Shown: piece by piece, positions 12,903-24,473 of the stretch
Position numbering within the stretch: position 1 is the stretch's first letter
How the letters are laid out: every line of letters starts with the position of its first letter
From: Osmia lignaria lignaria
Taxonomy: Eukaryota; Arthropoda; Insecta; Hymenoptera; Megachilidae
Reading direction: 5' to 3'
Assembly (NCBI RefSeq): GCF_051020975.1
Contig: NW_027478168.1
Coordinates: 5,890,001 to 5,954,000, forward strand
Length of the DNA stretch: 64,000 nt
Program-made: the position numbers and the translations under genes
The notes under the pieces: model-generated
What the model was told of the DNA's origin: nothing
Seen by the model: only the letters and a program-made list of their open reading frames with translations
Database searches by the model: none

Positions 12903-15156
12903 TTGCAGATTTATCTCAAGGGAAGGGGTCTGACGGACATATTTCGAGATATTTCTTCTTCTTGTTGTTCTTCTTCTGCACAGCTAAGCTGGAAGTGGCA
13001 TTTGCAGCTCGCAATAGTGCAGAGTTATCTCAAAGAAAGGGGCCACGGTGTTTCTGTATCTCTATTATGTTGGTGCGGCTTCGGAATTTTTAAATATCTC
13101 GATATATCTCGAAAACTACGCTTCTGATCAAAAAATATCATAGAACATAAATTGTAGGAAACATAATTCTCTACAAAAAAGGTCTCTTAACATTTTGCCA
13201 TAGCTCGGTTCGTTTCCGAGATATTTGCAGATTTATCTCAAGGGAAGGGGCCTGACGGACATATTTCGAGATACTTCTTCTTCTTGTTGTTCTTCTTCTG
13301 CACAGCTAAGCTGGAAGAGGCATTTGCAGCTCGCAATAGTGCAGAGTTATCTCAAAGAAAGGGGCCACGGTGTTTCTGTATCTCTATTATGTTGGTGCGG
13401 CTTCGGAACTTTTAAATATCTTGATATATCTCGAGAACTACGCATCTGATCAAAAAATTTCATAGAACATAAAAAGTAGGAAACTTAATTCTCTACAAAA
13501 AAGGTCTCTTAACATTTTGCCATAGCTCGCTTGGTTTCCGAGATATTTGCAGATTTATCTCAAGGGAAGGGGGCTGACGGACATATTTCGAGATATTTCT
13601 TCTTCTTGTTGTTCTTCTTCTGCACAGCTAAGCTCGAAGTGGCATTTGCAGCTCGCAATAGTGCAGAGTTATCTCAAAGAAAGGGGCCACGGTGTTTCTG
13701 TATCTCTATTATGTTGGTGCGGCTTCGGAACTTTTAAATATCTTGATATATCTCGAGAACTACGCATCTGATCAAAAAATATCATAGAACATAAAAAGTA
13801 GGAAACTTAATTCTCTACAAATAAGGTCTCTTAACATTTTGCCATAGCTCGGTTCGTTTCCGAGATATTTGCAGATTTATCTCAAGGGAAGGGGCCTGAC
13901 GGACATATTTCGAGATATTTCTTCTTCTTGTTGTTCTTCTTCTGCACAGCTAAGCTGGAAGTGGCATTTGCAGCGCGCTATAGTGCAGAGTTATCTCAAA
14001 GAAAGGGGCCACGGTGTTTCTGTATCTCTATTATGTTGGTGCGGCTTCGGAACTTTTAAATATCTTGATATATCTCGAGAACTACGCATCTGATCAAAAA
14101 ATATCATAGAACGTAAAAAGTAGGAAACTTAATTCTCTACAAAAAAGGTCTCTTAACATTTTGCCATAGCTCGCTTGGTTTCCGAGATATTTGCAGATTT
14201 ATCTCAAGGGAAGGGGCCTGACGGACATATTTCGAGATATTTCTTCTTCTTGTTGTTCTTCTTCTGCACAGCTAAGCTGGAAGTGGCATTTGCAGCGCAC
14301 TATAGTGCAGAGTTATCTCAAAGAAAGGGGCCACGGTGTTTCTGTATCTCTATTATGTTGGTGCGGCTTCGGAACTTTTAAATATCTTGATATATCTCGA
14401 GAACTACGCATCTGATCAAAAAATATCATAGAACATAAAAAGTAGGAAACTTAATTCTCTACAAATAAGGTCTCTGAACATTTTGCCATACCTCGGTTCG
14501 TTTCCGAGATATTTGCAGATTTATCTCAAGGGAAGGGGCCTGACGGACATATTTCGAGATATTTCTTCTTCTTGTTGTTCTTCTTCTGCACAGCTAAGCT
14601 GGAAGTGGCATTTGCAGCGCGCAATAGTGCAGAGTTATCTCAAAGAAAGGAGCCACGGTGTTTCTGTATCTCTATTATGTTACTGCGGCTTCGGAACTTT
14701 TAAATATCTCGATATATCTCGAAAACTACGCTTCTGATCAAAAAATATCATAGAAGGTAAATTGTAGGAAACATAATTCTCTAGAAAAAAGGTCTCTTAA
14801 CATTTTGCCATAGCTCGGTTCGTTTCCGAGATATTTGCAGATTTATCTCAAGGGAAGGGGCCTGACGGACATATTTCGAGATATTTCTTCTTCTTGTTGT
14901 TCTTCTTCTGCACAGCTAAGCTGGAAGTGGCATTTGCAGCGCGCAATAGTGCAGAGTTATCTCAAAGAAAGGAGCCACGGTGTTTCTGTATCTCTATTAT
15001 GTTACTGCGGCTTCGGAACTTTTAAATATCTCGATATATCTCGAAAACTACGCTTCTGATCAAAAAATATCATAGAAGGTAAATTGTAGGAAACATAATT
15101 CTCTAGAAAAAAGGTCTCTTAACATTTTGCCATAGCTCGCTTCGTTTCCGAGATAT
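12903..15156 (+). repeat. Seven-monomer HOR a-f, copy 1 (a-b-c-d-e-f-f)
   Basis: Monomers a (GGGGTCTGACGG with CGGAATTTTT), b (GATACTTCTTC), c (AGGGGGCTGACGG with AGCTCGAAG), d and e (GCGCGCTATAG or GCGCACTATAG), then f twice (GGAGCCACGG with GTTACTGCGG). The a-e order recurs at 15157 at exactly 2254 bp. The two f monomers at 14513 and 14835 look identical over about 300 bp, indicating a very recent one-monomer duplication. Confidence 0.88.
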
Positions 15157-17410
15157 TTGCAGATTTATCTCAAGGGAAGGGGTCTGACGGACATATTTCG
15201 AGATATTTCTTCTTCTTGTTGTTCTTCTTCTGCACAGCTAAGCTGGAAGTGGCATTTGCAGCTCGCAATAGTGCAGAGTTATCTCAAAGAAAGGGGCCAC
15301 GGTGTTTCTGTATCTCTATTATGTTGGTGCGGCTTCGGAATTTTTAAATATCTCGATATATCTCGAAAACTACGCTTCTGATCAAAAAATATCATAGAAC
15401 ATAAATTGTAGGAAACATAATTCTCTACAAAAAAGGTCTCTTAACATTTTGCCATAGCTCGGTTCGTTTCCGAGATATTTGCAGATTTATCTCAAGGGAA
15501 GGGGCCTGACGGACATATTTCGAGATACTTCTTCTTCTTGTTGTTCTTCTTCTGCACAGCTAAGCTGGAAGAGGCATTTGCAGCTCGCAATAGTGCAGAG
15601 TTATCTCAAAGAAAGGGGCCACGGTGTTTCTGTATCTCTATTATGTTGGTGCGGCTTCGGAACTTTTAAATATCTTGATATATCTCGAGAACTACGCATC
15701 TGATCAAAAAATTTCATAGAACATAAAAAGTAGGAAACTTAATTCTCTACAAAAAAGGTCTCTTAACATTTTGCCATAGCTCGCTTGGTTTCCGAGATAT
15801 TTGCAGATTTATCTCAAGGGAAGGGGGCTGACGGACATATTTCGAGATATTTCTTCTTCTTGTTGTTCTTCTTCTGCACAGCTAAGCTCGAAGTGGCATT
15901 TGCAGCTCGCAATAGTGCAGAGTTATCTCAAAGAAAGGGGCCACGGTGTTTCTGTATCTCTATTATGTTGGTGCGGCTTCGGAACTTTTAAATATCTTGA
16001 TATATCTCGAGAACTACGCATCTGATCAAAAAATATCATAGAACATAAAAAGTAGGAAACTTAATTCTCTACAAATAAGGTCTCTTAACATTTTGCCATA
16101 GCTCGGTTCGTTTCCGAGATATTTGCAGATTTATCTCAAGGGAAGGGGCCTGACGGACATATTTCGAGATATTTCTTCTTCTTGTTGTTCTTCTTCTGCA
16201 CAGCTAAGCTGGAAGTGGCATTTGCAGCGCGCTATAGTGCAGAGTTATCTCAAAGAAAGGGGCCACGGTGTTTCTGTATCTCTATTATGTTGGTGCGGCT
16301 TCGGAACTTTTAAATATCTTGATATATCTCGAGAACTACGCATCTGATCAAAAAATATCATAGAACGTAAAAAGTAGGAAACTTAATTCTCTACAAAAAA
16401 GGTCTCTTAACATTTTGCCATAGCTCGCTTGGTTTCCGAGATATTTGCAGATTTATCTCAAGGGAAGGGGCCTGACGGACATATTTCGAGATATTTCTTC
16501 TTCTTGTTGTTCTTCTTCTGCACAGCTAAGCTGGAAGTGGCATTTGCAGCGCGCTATAGTGCAGAGTTATCTCAAAGAAAGGGGCCACGGTGTTTCTGTA
16601 TCTCTATTATGTTGGTGCGGCTTCGGAACTTTTAAATATCTTGATATATCTCGAGAACTACGCATCTGATCAAAAAATATCATAGAACGTAAAAAGTAGG
16701 AAACTTAATTCTCTACAAAAAAGGTCTCTTAACATTTTGCCATAGCTCGCTTGGTTTCCGAGATATTTGCAGATTTATCTCAAGGGAAGGGGGCTGACGG
16801 ACATATTTCGAGATATTTCTTCTTCTTGTTGTTCTTCTTCTGCACAGCTAAGCTCGAAGTGGCATTTGCAGCTCGCAATAGTGCAGAGTTATCTCAAAGA
16901 AAGGGGCCACGGTGTTTCTGTATCTCTATTATGTTGGTGCGGCTTCGGAACTTTTAAATATCTTGATATATCTCGAGAACTACGCATCTGATCAAAAAAT
17001 ATCATAGAACATAAAAAGTAGGAAACTTAATTCTCTACAAATAAGGTCTCTGAACATTTTGCCATACCTCGGTTCGTTTCCGAGATATTTGCAGATTTAT
17101 CTCAAGGGAAGGGGCCTGACGGACATATTTCGAGATATTTCTTCTTCTTGTTGTTCTTCTTCTGCACAGCTAAGCTGGAAGTGGCATTTGCAGCGCGCAA
17201 TAGTGCAGAGTTATCTCAAAGAAAGGAGCCACGGTGTTTCTGTATCTCTATTATGTTACTGCGGCTTCGGAACTTTTAAATATCTCGATATATCTCGAAA
17301 ACTACGCTTCTGATCAAAAAATATCATAGAAGGTAAATTGTAGGAAACATAATTCTCTAGAAAAAAGGTCTCTTAACATTTTGCCATAGCTCGCTTCGTT
17401 TCCGAGATAT
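15157..17410 (+). repeat. Seven-monomer HOR a-f, copy 2 (a-b-c-d-e-c-f)
   Basis: Copy of 12903-15156 at +2254 bp for monomers a to e, followed by a second c in place of the first f, then f. Variants, including the TTTCATAG tail after b, are preserved. Confidence 0.88.
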
Positions 17411-19664
17411 TTGCAGATTTATCTCAAGGGAAGGGGTCTGACGGACATATTTCGAGATATTTCTTCTTCTTGTTGTTCTTCTTCTGCACAGCTAAGCTGG
17501 AAGTGGCATTTGCAGCTCGCAATAGTGCAGAGTTATCTCAAAGAAAGGGGCCACCGTGTTTCTGTATCTCTATTATGTTGGTGCGGCTTCGGAATTTTTA
17601 AATATCTCGATATATCTCGAAAACTACGCTTCTCATCAAAAAATATCATAGAACATAAATTGTAGGAAACATAATTCTCTACAAAAAAGGTCTCTTAACA
17701 TTTTGCCATAGCCTGCTTCGTTTCCGAGATATTTGCAGATTTATCTCAAGGGAAGGGGCCTGACGGACATATTTCGAGATACTTCTTCTTCTTGTTGTTC
17801 TTCTTCTGCACAGCTAAGGTGGAAGTGGCATTTGCAGCTCGCAATAGTGCAGAGTTATCTCAAAGAAAGGGGCCACGGTGTTTCTGTATCTCTATTATGT
17901 TGGTGCGGCTTCGGAACTTTTAAATATCTTGATATATCTCGAGAACTACGCATGTGATCAAAAAATATCATAGAACATAAAAAGTAGGAAACTTAATTCT
18001 CTACAAATAAGGTCTCTTAACATTTTGCCATAGCTCGGTTCGTTTCCGAGATATTTGCAGATTTATCTCAAGGGAAGGGGCCTGACGGACATATTTCGAG
18101 ATATTTCTTCTTCTTGTTGTTCTTCTTCTGCACAGCTAAGCTGGAAGTGGCATTTGCAGCGCGCTATAGTGCAGAGTTATCTCAAAGAAAGGGGCCACGG
18201 TGTTTCTGTATCTCTATTATGTTGGTGCGGCTTCGGAACTTTTAAATATCTTGATATATCTCGAGAACTACGCATCTGATCAAAAAATATCATAGAACAT
18301 AAAAAGTAGGAAACTTAATTCTCTACAAATAAGGTCTCTTAACATTTTGCCATAGCTCGGTTCGTTTCCGAGATATTTGCAGATTTATCTCAAGGGAAGG
18401 GGCCTGACGGACATATTTCGAGATATTTCTTCTTCTTGTTGTTCTTCTTCTGCACAGCTAAGCTGGAAGTGGCATTTGCAGCGCGCTATAGTGCAGAGTT
18501 ATCTCAAAGAAAGGGGCCACGGTGTTTCTGTATCTCTATTATGTTGGTGCGGCTTCGGAACTTTTAAATATCTTGATATATCTCGAGAACTACGCATCTG
18601 ATCAAAAAATATCATAGAACGTAAAAAGTAGGAAACTTAATTCTCTACAAAAACGGTCTCTTAACATTTTGCCATAGCTCGCTTGGTTTCCGAGATATTT
18701 GCAGATTTATCTCAAGGGAAGGGGCCTGACGGACATATTTCGAGATATTTCTTCTTCTTGTTGTTCTTCTTCTGCACAGCTAAGCTGGAAGTGGCATTTG
18801 CAGCGCGCTATAGTGCAGAGTTATCTCAAAGAAAGGGGCCACGGTGTTTCTGTATCTCTATTATGTTGGTGCGGCTTCGGAACTTTTAAATATCTTGATA
18901 TATCTCGAGAACTACGCATCTGATCAAAAAATATCATAGAACGTAAAAAGTAGGAAACTTAATTCTCTACAAAAAAGGTCTCTTAACATTTTGCCATAGC
19001 TCGCTTGGTTTCCGAGATATTTGCAGATTTATCTCAAGGGAAGGGGGCTGACGGACATATTTCGAGATATTTCTTCTTCTTGTTGTTCTTCTTCTGCACA
19101 GCTAAGCTCGAAGTGGCATTTGCAGCTCGCAATAGTGCAGAGTTATCTCAAAGAAAGGGGCCACGGTGTTTCTGTATCTCTATTATGTTGGTGCGGCTTC
19201 GGAACTTTTAAATATCTTGATATATCTCGAGAACTACGCATCTGATCAAAAAATATCATAGAACATAAAAAGTAGGAAACTTAATTCTCTACAAATAAGG
19301 TCTCTGAACATTTTGCCATACCTCGGTTCGTTTCCGAGATATTTGCAGATTTATCTCAAGGGAAGGGGCCTGACGGACATATTTCGAGATATTTCTTCTT
19401 CTTGTTGTTCTTCTTCTGCACAGCTAAGCTGGAAGTGGCATTTGCAGCGCGCAATAGTGCAGAGTTATCTCAAAGAAAGGAGCCACGGTGTTTCTGTATC
19501 TCTATTATGTTACTGCGGCTTCGGAACTTTTAAATATCTCGATATATCTCGAAAACTACGCTTCTGATCAAAAAATATCATAGAAGGTAAATTGTAGGAA
19601 ACATAATTCTCTAGAAAAAAGGTCTCTTAACATTTTGCCATAGCTCGCTTCGTTTCCGAGATAT
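17411..19664 (+). repeat. Seven-monomer HOR a-f, copy 3 (a'-b'-d-d-e-c-f)
   Basis: Monomer a' adds GCCACCGTG and TTCTCATC (the usual TGA lost). Monomer b' has GCTAAGGTGG and follows a CATAGCCTGC junction. Together with c and f just upstream, the order matches 19021-20630 at +2254 bp. The d monomer occurs twice in tandem (18055, 18377). Confidence 0.88.
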
Positions 19665-20952
19665 TTGCAGATTTATCTCAAGGGAAGGGGTCTGACGGAC
19701 ATATTTCGAGATATTTCTTCTTCTTGTTGTTCTTCTTCTGCACAGCTAAGCTGGAAGTGGCATTTGCAGCTCGCAATAGTGCAGAGTTATCTCAAAGAAA
19801 GGGGCCACCGTGTTTCTGTATCTCTATTATGTTGGTGCGGCTTCGGAATTTTTAAATATCTCGATATATCTCGAAAACTACGCTTCTCATCAAAAAATAT
19901 CATAGAACATAAATTGTAGGAAACATAATTCTCTACAAAAAAGGTCTCTTAACATTTTGCCATAGCCTGCTTCGTTTCCGAGATATTTGCAGATTTATCT
20001 CAAGGGAAGGGGCCTGACGGACATATTTCGAGATACTTCTTCTTCTTGTTGTTCTTCTTCTGCACAGCTAAGGTGGAAGTGGCATTTGCAGCTCGCAATA
20101 GTGCAGAGTTATCTCAAAGAAAGGGGCCACGGTGTTTCTGTATCTCTATTATGTTGGTGCGGCTTCGGAACTTTTAAATATCTTGATATATCTCGAGAAC
20201 TACGCATCTGATCAAAAAATATCATAGAACATAAAAAGTAGGAAACTTAATTCTCTACAAATAAGGTCTCTTAACATTTTGCCATAGCTCGGTTCGTTTC
20301 CGAGATATTTGCAGATTTATCTCAAGGGAAGGGGCCTGACGGACATATTTCGAGATATTTCTTCTTCTTGTTGTTCTTCTTCTGCACAGCTAAGCTGGAA
20401 GTGGCATTTGCAGCGCGCTATAGTGCAGAGTTATCTCAAAGAAAGGGGCCACGGTGTTTCTGTATCTCTATTATGTTGGTGCGGCTTCGGAACTTTTAAA
20501 TATCTTGATATATCTCGAGAACTACGCATCTGATCAAAAAATATCATAGAACGTAAAAAGTAGGAAACTTAATTCTCTATAAAAAAGGTCTCTTAACATT
20601 TTGCCATAGCTCGCTTGGTTTCCGAGATATTTGCAGATTTATCTCAAGGGAAGGGGGCTGACGGACATATTTCGAGATATTTCTTCTTCTTGTTGTTCTT
20701 CTTCTGCACAGCTAAGCTCGAAGTGGCATTTGCAGCTCGCAATAGTGCAGAGTTATCTCAAAGAAAGGGGCCACGGTGTTTCTGTATCTCTATTATGTTG
20801 GTGCGGCTTCGGAGCTTTTAAATATCTTGATATATCTCGAGAACTACGCATCTGATCAAAAAATATCATAGAACATAAAAAGTAGGAAACTTAATTCTCT
20901 ACAAATAAGGTCTCTGAACATTTTGCCATAGCTCGGTTCGTTTCCGAGATAT

Positions 20953-20980
20953 TTGCAGATTTATCTCAAGGGAAGGGGCC
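20953..20980 (+). repeat. Internal direct repeat, copy 1 (monomer 1-28)
   Basis: Aligns without gaps to 21067-21094 with 24 of 28 identities; shared cores are TGCAG, TTATCTCAA and AGGGGCC. A further ACGG matches after a 2-bp gap. Present in essentially every monomer. Confidence 0.85.
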
Positions 20981-21033
20981 TGACGGACATATTTCGAGAT
21001 ATTTCTTCTTCTTGTTGTTCTTCTTCTGCACAG
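20980..21033 (+). other. 3' splice-site-like module in every monomer
   Basis: CTGAC (20980-20984, a branch-point-like pentamer; CTAAC in some monomers such as 9039 and 32222) is followed by a long pyrimidine-rich tract from 21003 and ends in CAG at 21031-21033, about 50 nt downstream. The arrangement fits a eukaryotic acceptor. No strong donor (GTAAGT/GTGAGT) is visible in the monomer. The match may be fortuitous; it would matter only if the array is transcribed in this orientation. Confidence 0.4.
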
Positions 21034-21066
21034 CTAAGCTGGAAGTGGCATTTGCAGCTCGCAATA

Positions 21067-21094
21067 GTGCAGAGTTATCTCAAAGAAAGGGGCC
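21067..21094 (+). repeat. Internal direct repeat, copy 2 (monomer 115-142)
   Basis: Second copy of the 28-bp repeat, 114 bp after the first. It suggests that the 322-bp unit was built from a shorter ancestral element before amplification. Confidence 0.85.
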
Positions 21095-21157
21095 ACGGTG
21101 TTTCTGTATCTCTATTATGTTGGTGCGGCTTCGGAACTTTTAAATATCTTGATATAT

Positions 21158-21163
21158 CTCGAG
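21158..21163. other. Palindrome CTCGAG in type I tail
   Basis: A perfect 6-bp palindrome, part of TATATCTCGAGAAC. It is present in type I tails and lost in type II tails, which read CTCGAAAAC. It gives a variant-specific 322-bp-multiple ladder marker (XhoI site). Confidence 0.85.
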
Positions 21164-21174
21164 AACTACGCATC

Positions 21175-21180
21175 TGATCA
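21175..21180. other. Palindrome TGATCA, nearly universal
   Basis: BclI-type palindrome at monomer position 223-228, present in the large majority of monomers. Exceptions include 2825 and 6045 (lost C), 8297, 9263, 10873, 27615 and monomers with TCTCATC. Confidence 0.85.
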
Positions 21181-22541
21181 AAAAATATCATAGAACATAA
21201 AAAGTAGGAAACTTAATTCTCTACAAAAAAGGTCTCTTAACATTTTGCCATAGCTCGGTTCGTTTCCGAGATATTTGCAGATTTATCACAAGGGAAGGGG
21301 CCTGACGGACATATTTCGAGATACTTCTTCTTCTTGTTGTTCTTCTTCTGCACAGCTAAGCTGGAAGTGGCATTTGCAGCTCGCAATAGTGCAGAGTTAT
21401 CTCAAAGAAAGGGGCCACGGTGTTTCTGTATCCCTATTATGTTGGTGCGGCTTCGGAACTTTTGAATACCTTAATATATCTCGAGAACTACGCATCTGAT
21501 CAGAAAATATCATAGAACATAAAAAGTAGGAAACTTAATTCTCTACAAAAAAGGTCTCTCAACATTTTGCCATAGCTCGCTTGGTTTCCGAGATATTTGC
21601 AGATTTATCTCAAGGGAAGGGGGCTGACGGACATATTTCGAGATATTTCTTCTTCTTGTTGTTCTTCTTCTGCACAGCTAAGCTCGAAGTGGCATTTGCA
21701 GCTCGCAATAGTGCAGAGTTATCTCAAAGAAAGGGGCAACGGTGTTTCTGTATCTCTATTATGTTGGTGCGGCTTCGGAACTTTTAAATATCTTGATATA
21801 TCTCGAGAACTACGCATCTGATCAAAAAATATCATAGAACATAAAAAGTAGGAAACTTAATTCTCTACAAATAAGGTCTCTTAACATTTTGCCATAGCTC
21901 GGTTCGTTTCCGAGATATTTGCAGATTTATCTCAAGGGAAGGGGCCTGACGGACATATTTCGAGATATTTCTTCTTCTTGTTGTTCTTCTTCTGCACAGC
22001 TAAGCTGGAAGTGGCATTTGCAGCTCGCAATAGTGCAGAGTTATCTCAAAGAAAGGGGCCACCGTGTTTCTGTATCTCTATTATGTTGGTGCGGCTTCGG
22101 AATTTTTAAATATCTCGATATATCTCGAAAACTACGCTTCTGATCAAAAAATATCATAGAACATAAATTGTAGGAAACATAATTCTCTACAAAAAAGGTC
22201 TCTTAACATTTTGCCATAGCTCGCTTCGTTTCCGAGATATTTGCAGATTTATCTCAAGGGAAGGGGCCTGACGGACATATTTCGAGATATTTCTTCTTCT
22301 TGTTGTTCTCCTTCTGCACAGCTAAGCTGGAAGTGGCATTTGCAGCTCGCAATAGTGCAGAGTTATCTCAAAGAAAGGGGCCACGGTGTTTCTGTATCCC
22401 TATTATGTTGGTGCGGCTTCGGAACTTTTGAATACCTTAATATATCTCGAGAACTACGCATCTGATCAGAAAATATCATAGAACATAAATAGTAGGAAAC
22501 TTAATTCTCTACAAAAAAGGTGTCTTAACGTTTTGCCATAG

Positions 22542-22558
22542 CTCGCATCGTATGCGAG
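22542..22558. other. Perfect 7-bp hairpin CTCGCAT-CGT-ATGCGAG
   Basis: Arms 22542-22548 and 22552-22558 are perfectly complementary around a 3-nt loop. The standard monomer has CTCGCTTCGTTTCCGAG here, with only the outer four pairs matching. The three substitutions that distinguish this copy each convert a mismatch to a pair. The copy at 24474-24490 is identical. Confidence 0.85.
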
Positions 22559-24151
22559 ATATTTGCAGATTTAGCTCAAGGGGAGGGGCCTGACGGACAT
22601 ATTCCGAGATATTTCTTGTTCTTGTTGTGCTTCTTCTGCACAGCTAAGCTGGAACTGGCATTTGCTGCTCGCAATAGTGCAGAGTTATCTCACAGAAAGG
22701 GGGCACGGTGTTTCTGTATCTCTATTATGTTGGTGCGGCTTCGGAACTTTTACATATCTTGATATATCTCGAGAACTACGCATCTGATCAAAAAATATCA
22801 TAGAACATAAAAAGTAGGAAACTTAATTCTCTACAAAAAAGGTCTCTTAACATTTTCCCATAGCTGGCATCGTTTCCGAGATATTTGCAGATTTAGCTCA
22901 AGGGAAGGGGCCTGACGAACATATTCCGAGATATTTCTTCTTCTTGTTGTTCCTCTTCTGCACAGCTAAGCTGGAAGTGGCATTTGCAGCTCGCAAAAGT
23001 GCAGAGTTATCTCAAAGAAAGAGGCCACGGTGTTTCTGTACCTCTATTATGTTGGTGCAGCTTCGGAACTTTTAAATATCTTGATATATCTCGAGAACTA
23101 CGCATCTGATCAAAAAATATCATAGAACATAAAAAGTAGGAAACCTAATTTTCTACAAAAGAGGTCTCTTAACATTTTGCCGTAGCTCGCTTCGTTTCCG
23201 CGATATTTGCACATTTATCTCAAGGGAAGGGGCCTGACGGACATATTTCGAAATATTTCTTCTTCTTGTTGTTCTTCTTCTGCACAGCTAAGCTGGAAGT
23301 GGCATTTGCAGCTCGCAATAGTGCAGAGTTATCTCAGAGAAAGAGGCCACGGTGTTTCTGTATCTCTATTATGTTGGTGCGGCTTCGGAACTTTTAAATA
23401 TCTCGATATATCTCGAAAACTACGCTTCTGATCAAAAAATATCATAGAACATAAAGTGTAGGAAACATAATTCTCTACAAAAAAGGTCTCTTAACATTTT
23501 GCCATAGCTCGTTTCGTTTCCGAGATATTTGCAGATATATCTCAAGGGAAGGGGCCTGACGGACATATTTCGAGATATTTCTCCTTCTTCTTGTTCTTCT
23601 TCCGCACAGCTAAGCTGGAAGTGGCATTTACAGCTCGCAATAGTGCAGAGTTATCTCAAAGAAAGGGGCCACGGTGTTTCTGTATCTCTATTATGTTGGT
23701 GCGGCTTCGGAACTTTTAAATATCTTGATATATCTCGAGAACTACGCATCTGATCAATAAATATCATACAACATAAAAAGTAGGAAACTTAATTCTCTAC
23801 AAAAAAGGTCTCTTAACATTTTGCCATAGCTCGCTTGGTTTCCGAGATATTTGCAGATTTATCTCAAGGGAACGGGGCTGACGGACATATTTTGAGATAT
23901 TTCTTCTTCTTGTTGTTCTTCTTCTGCACAGCTAAGCTGGAAGTGGCATTTGCAGCTCGCAATAGTGCAGAGCTATCTCAAAGAAAGGGGCCACGGTGTC
24001 TCTGTACCTCTATTATGTTCGTGCGGCTTCGGAACTTTTAAATATCTTGATATATCTCGAGAACTACGCATCTGATCAAAAAATATCATAGAACATAAAT
24101 GCTAGGAAACTTAATTTCCTACAAAAATGGTCTCTCAACATCTTCCCATAG

Positions 24152-24168
24152 CTCGCATCGTTTGCGAG
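24152..24168. other. Related 6-bp hairpin CTCGCA...TGCGAG
   Basis: The same dyad in the monomer boundary before 24173, with arms 24152-24157 and 24163-24168 and a 5-nt loop. It is intermediate between the standard mismatched dyad and the perfect 7-bp hairpin. Confidence 0.8.
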
Positions 24169-24473
24169 ATATTTGCAGATTTAGCTCAAGGGAAGGGGCC
24201 TGACGGACATATTCCGAGATATTTCTTGTTCTTGTTGTGCTTCTTCTGCACAGCTAAGCTGGAAGTGGCATTTGCAGCGCGCAATAGTGCAGAGTTATCT
24301 CAAGGAAAGGGGCCACGGTGTTTCTGTATCCCTATTATGTTGGTGCGGCTTCGGAACTTTTGAATACCTTAATATATCTCGAGAACTACGCATCTGATCA
24401 GAAAATATCATACAACATAAATAGTAGGAAACTTAATTCTCTACAAAAAAGGTGTCTTAACGTTTTGCCATAG

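Larger units (their letters stand above)
20953..21177 (+). other. Recurrent 74-codon open frame, judged non-coding
   Basis: The frame opens at TTG (no ATG in the consensus frame) and ends at the TGA inside TGATCA. The hypothetical peptide is Ser/Cys-rich in the middle because of the TTCTTC tract and resembles no family I know. It is intact in 181 of 198 monomers. In the other 17 it is broken by about nine separate nonsense changes, for example at 8395, 10005, 12581, 22563, 23851, 27071, 40916, 43814 and 46390. 322 is not divisible by three, so the frame never joins the next monomer. At this divergence an open frame survives by chance in most copies. Confidence 0.8.
20953..21274 (+). repeat. 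Reference type I monomer (nearly consensus)
   Basis: This unit differs from my by-eye consensus essentially only in CTCGGTTCG near its end, so it serves as the reference. In order it holds TTGCAG (1-6), the first copy of a 28-bp repeat (1-28), TTTCGAGATATTTC (40-53), a pyrimidine tract ending in GCACAG (51-81), AGCTAAGCT (80-88), the second copy of the repeat (115-142), an A+T-rich part with CTCGAG (206-211) and TGATCA (223-228), an A-rich linker (228-278), and AGCTCGCTTCG leading to TTTCCGAGATAT. Type I linked bases are T198, G211, A220, AA250-251 and T261. Confidence 0.85.
19665..22562 (+). repeat. Seven-monomer HOR a-f, degraded copy 4 and right flank
   Basis: Monomers a', b' and d (19665, 19987, 20309) match copy 3 at +2254 bp. 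After that the order becomes c, consensus-like, b-like, c, a-like and a boundary monomer at 22241. The monomers at 21275 and 22241 share an unusual tail (TTTTGAATACCTTAATATAT and GATCAGAAAA), which also occurs at 24173 and leads into the divergent island. Confidence 0.82.

Noticed and set aside
20992..21008. CENP-B box
   Set aside because: TTCGAGATATT matches the first part of the NTTCGNNNNANNCGGGN pattern, but the essential CGGG is TCTT here. The other TTCG sites, and CGAA on the opposite strand, fail as well.
9989..24363. Second plus-strand frame of 68-78 codons (for example 9989-10195, 24127-24363)
   Set aside because: It opens because a variant junction (GCTTGG, or TACAAAAATGG at 24127) supplies a start codon; it overlaps the 74-codon frame in another phase. 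Two overlapping open frames in one repeat fit low stop density, not coding.
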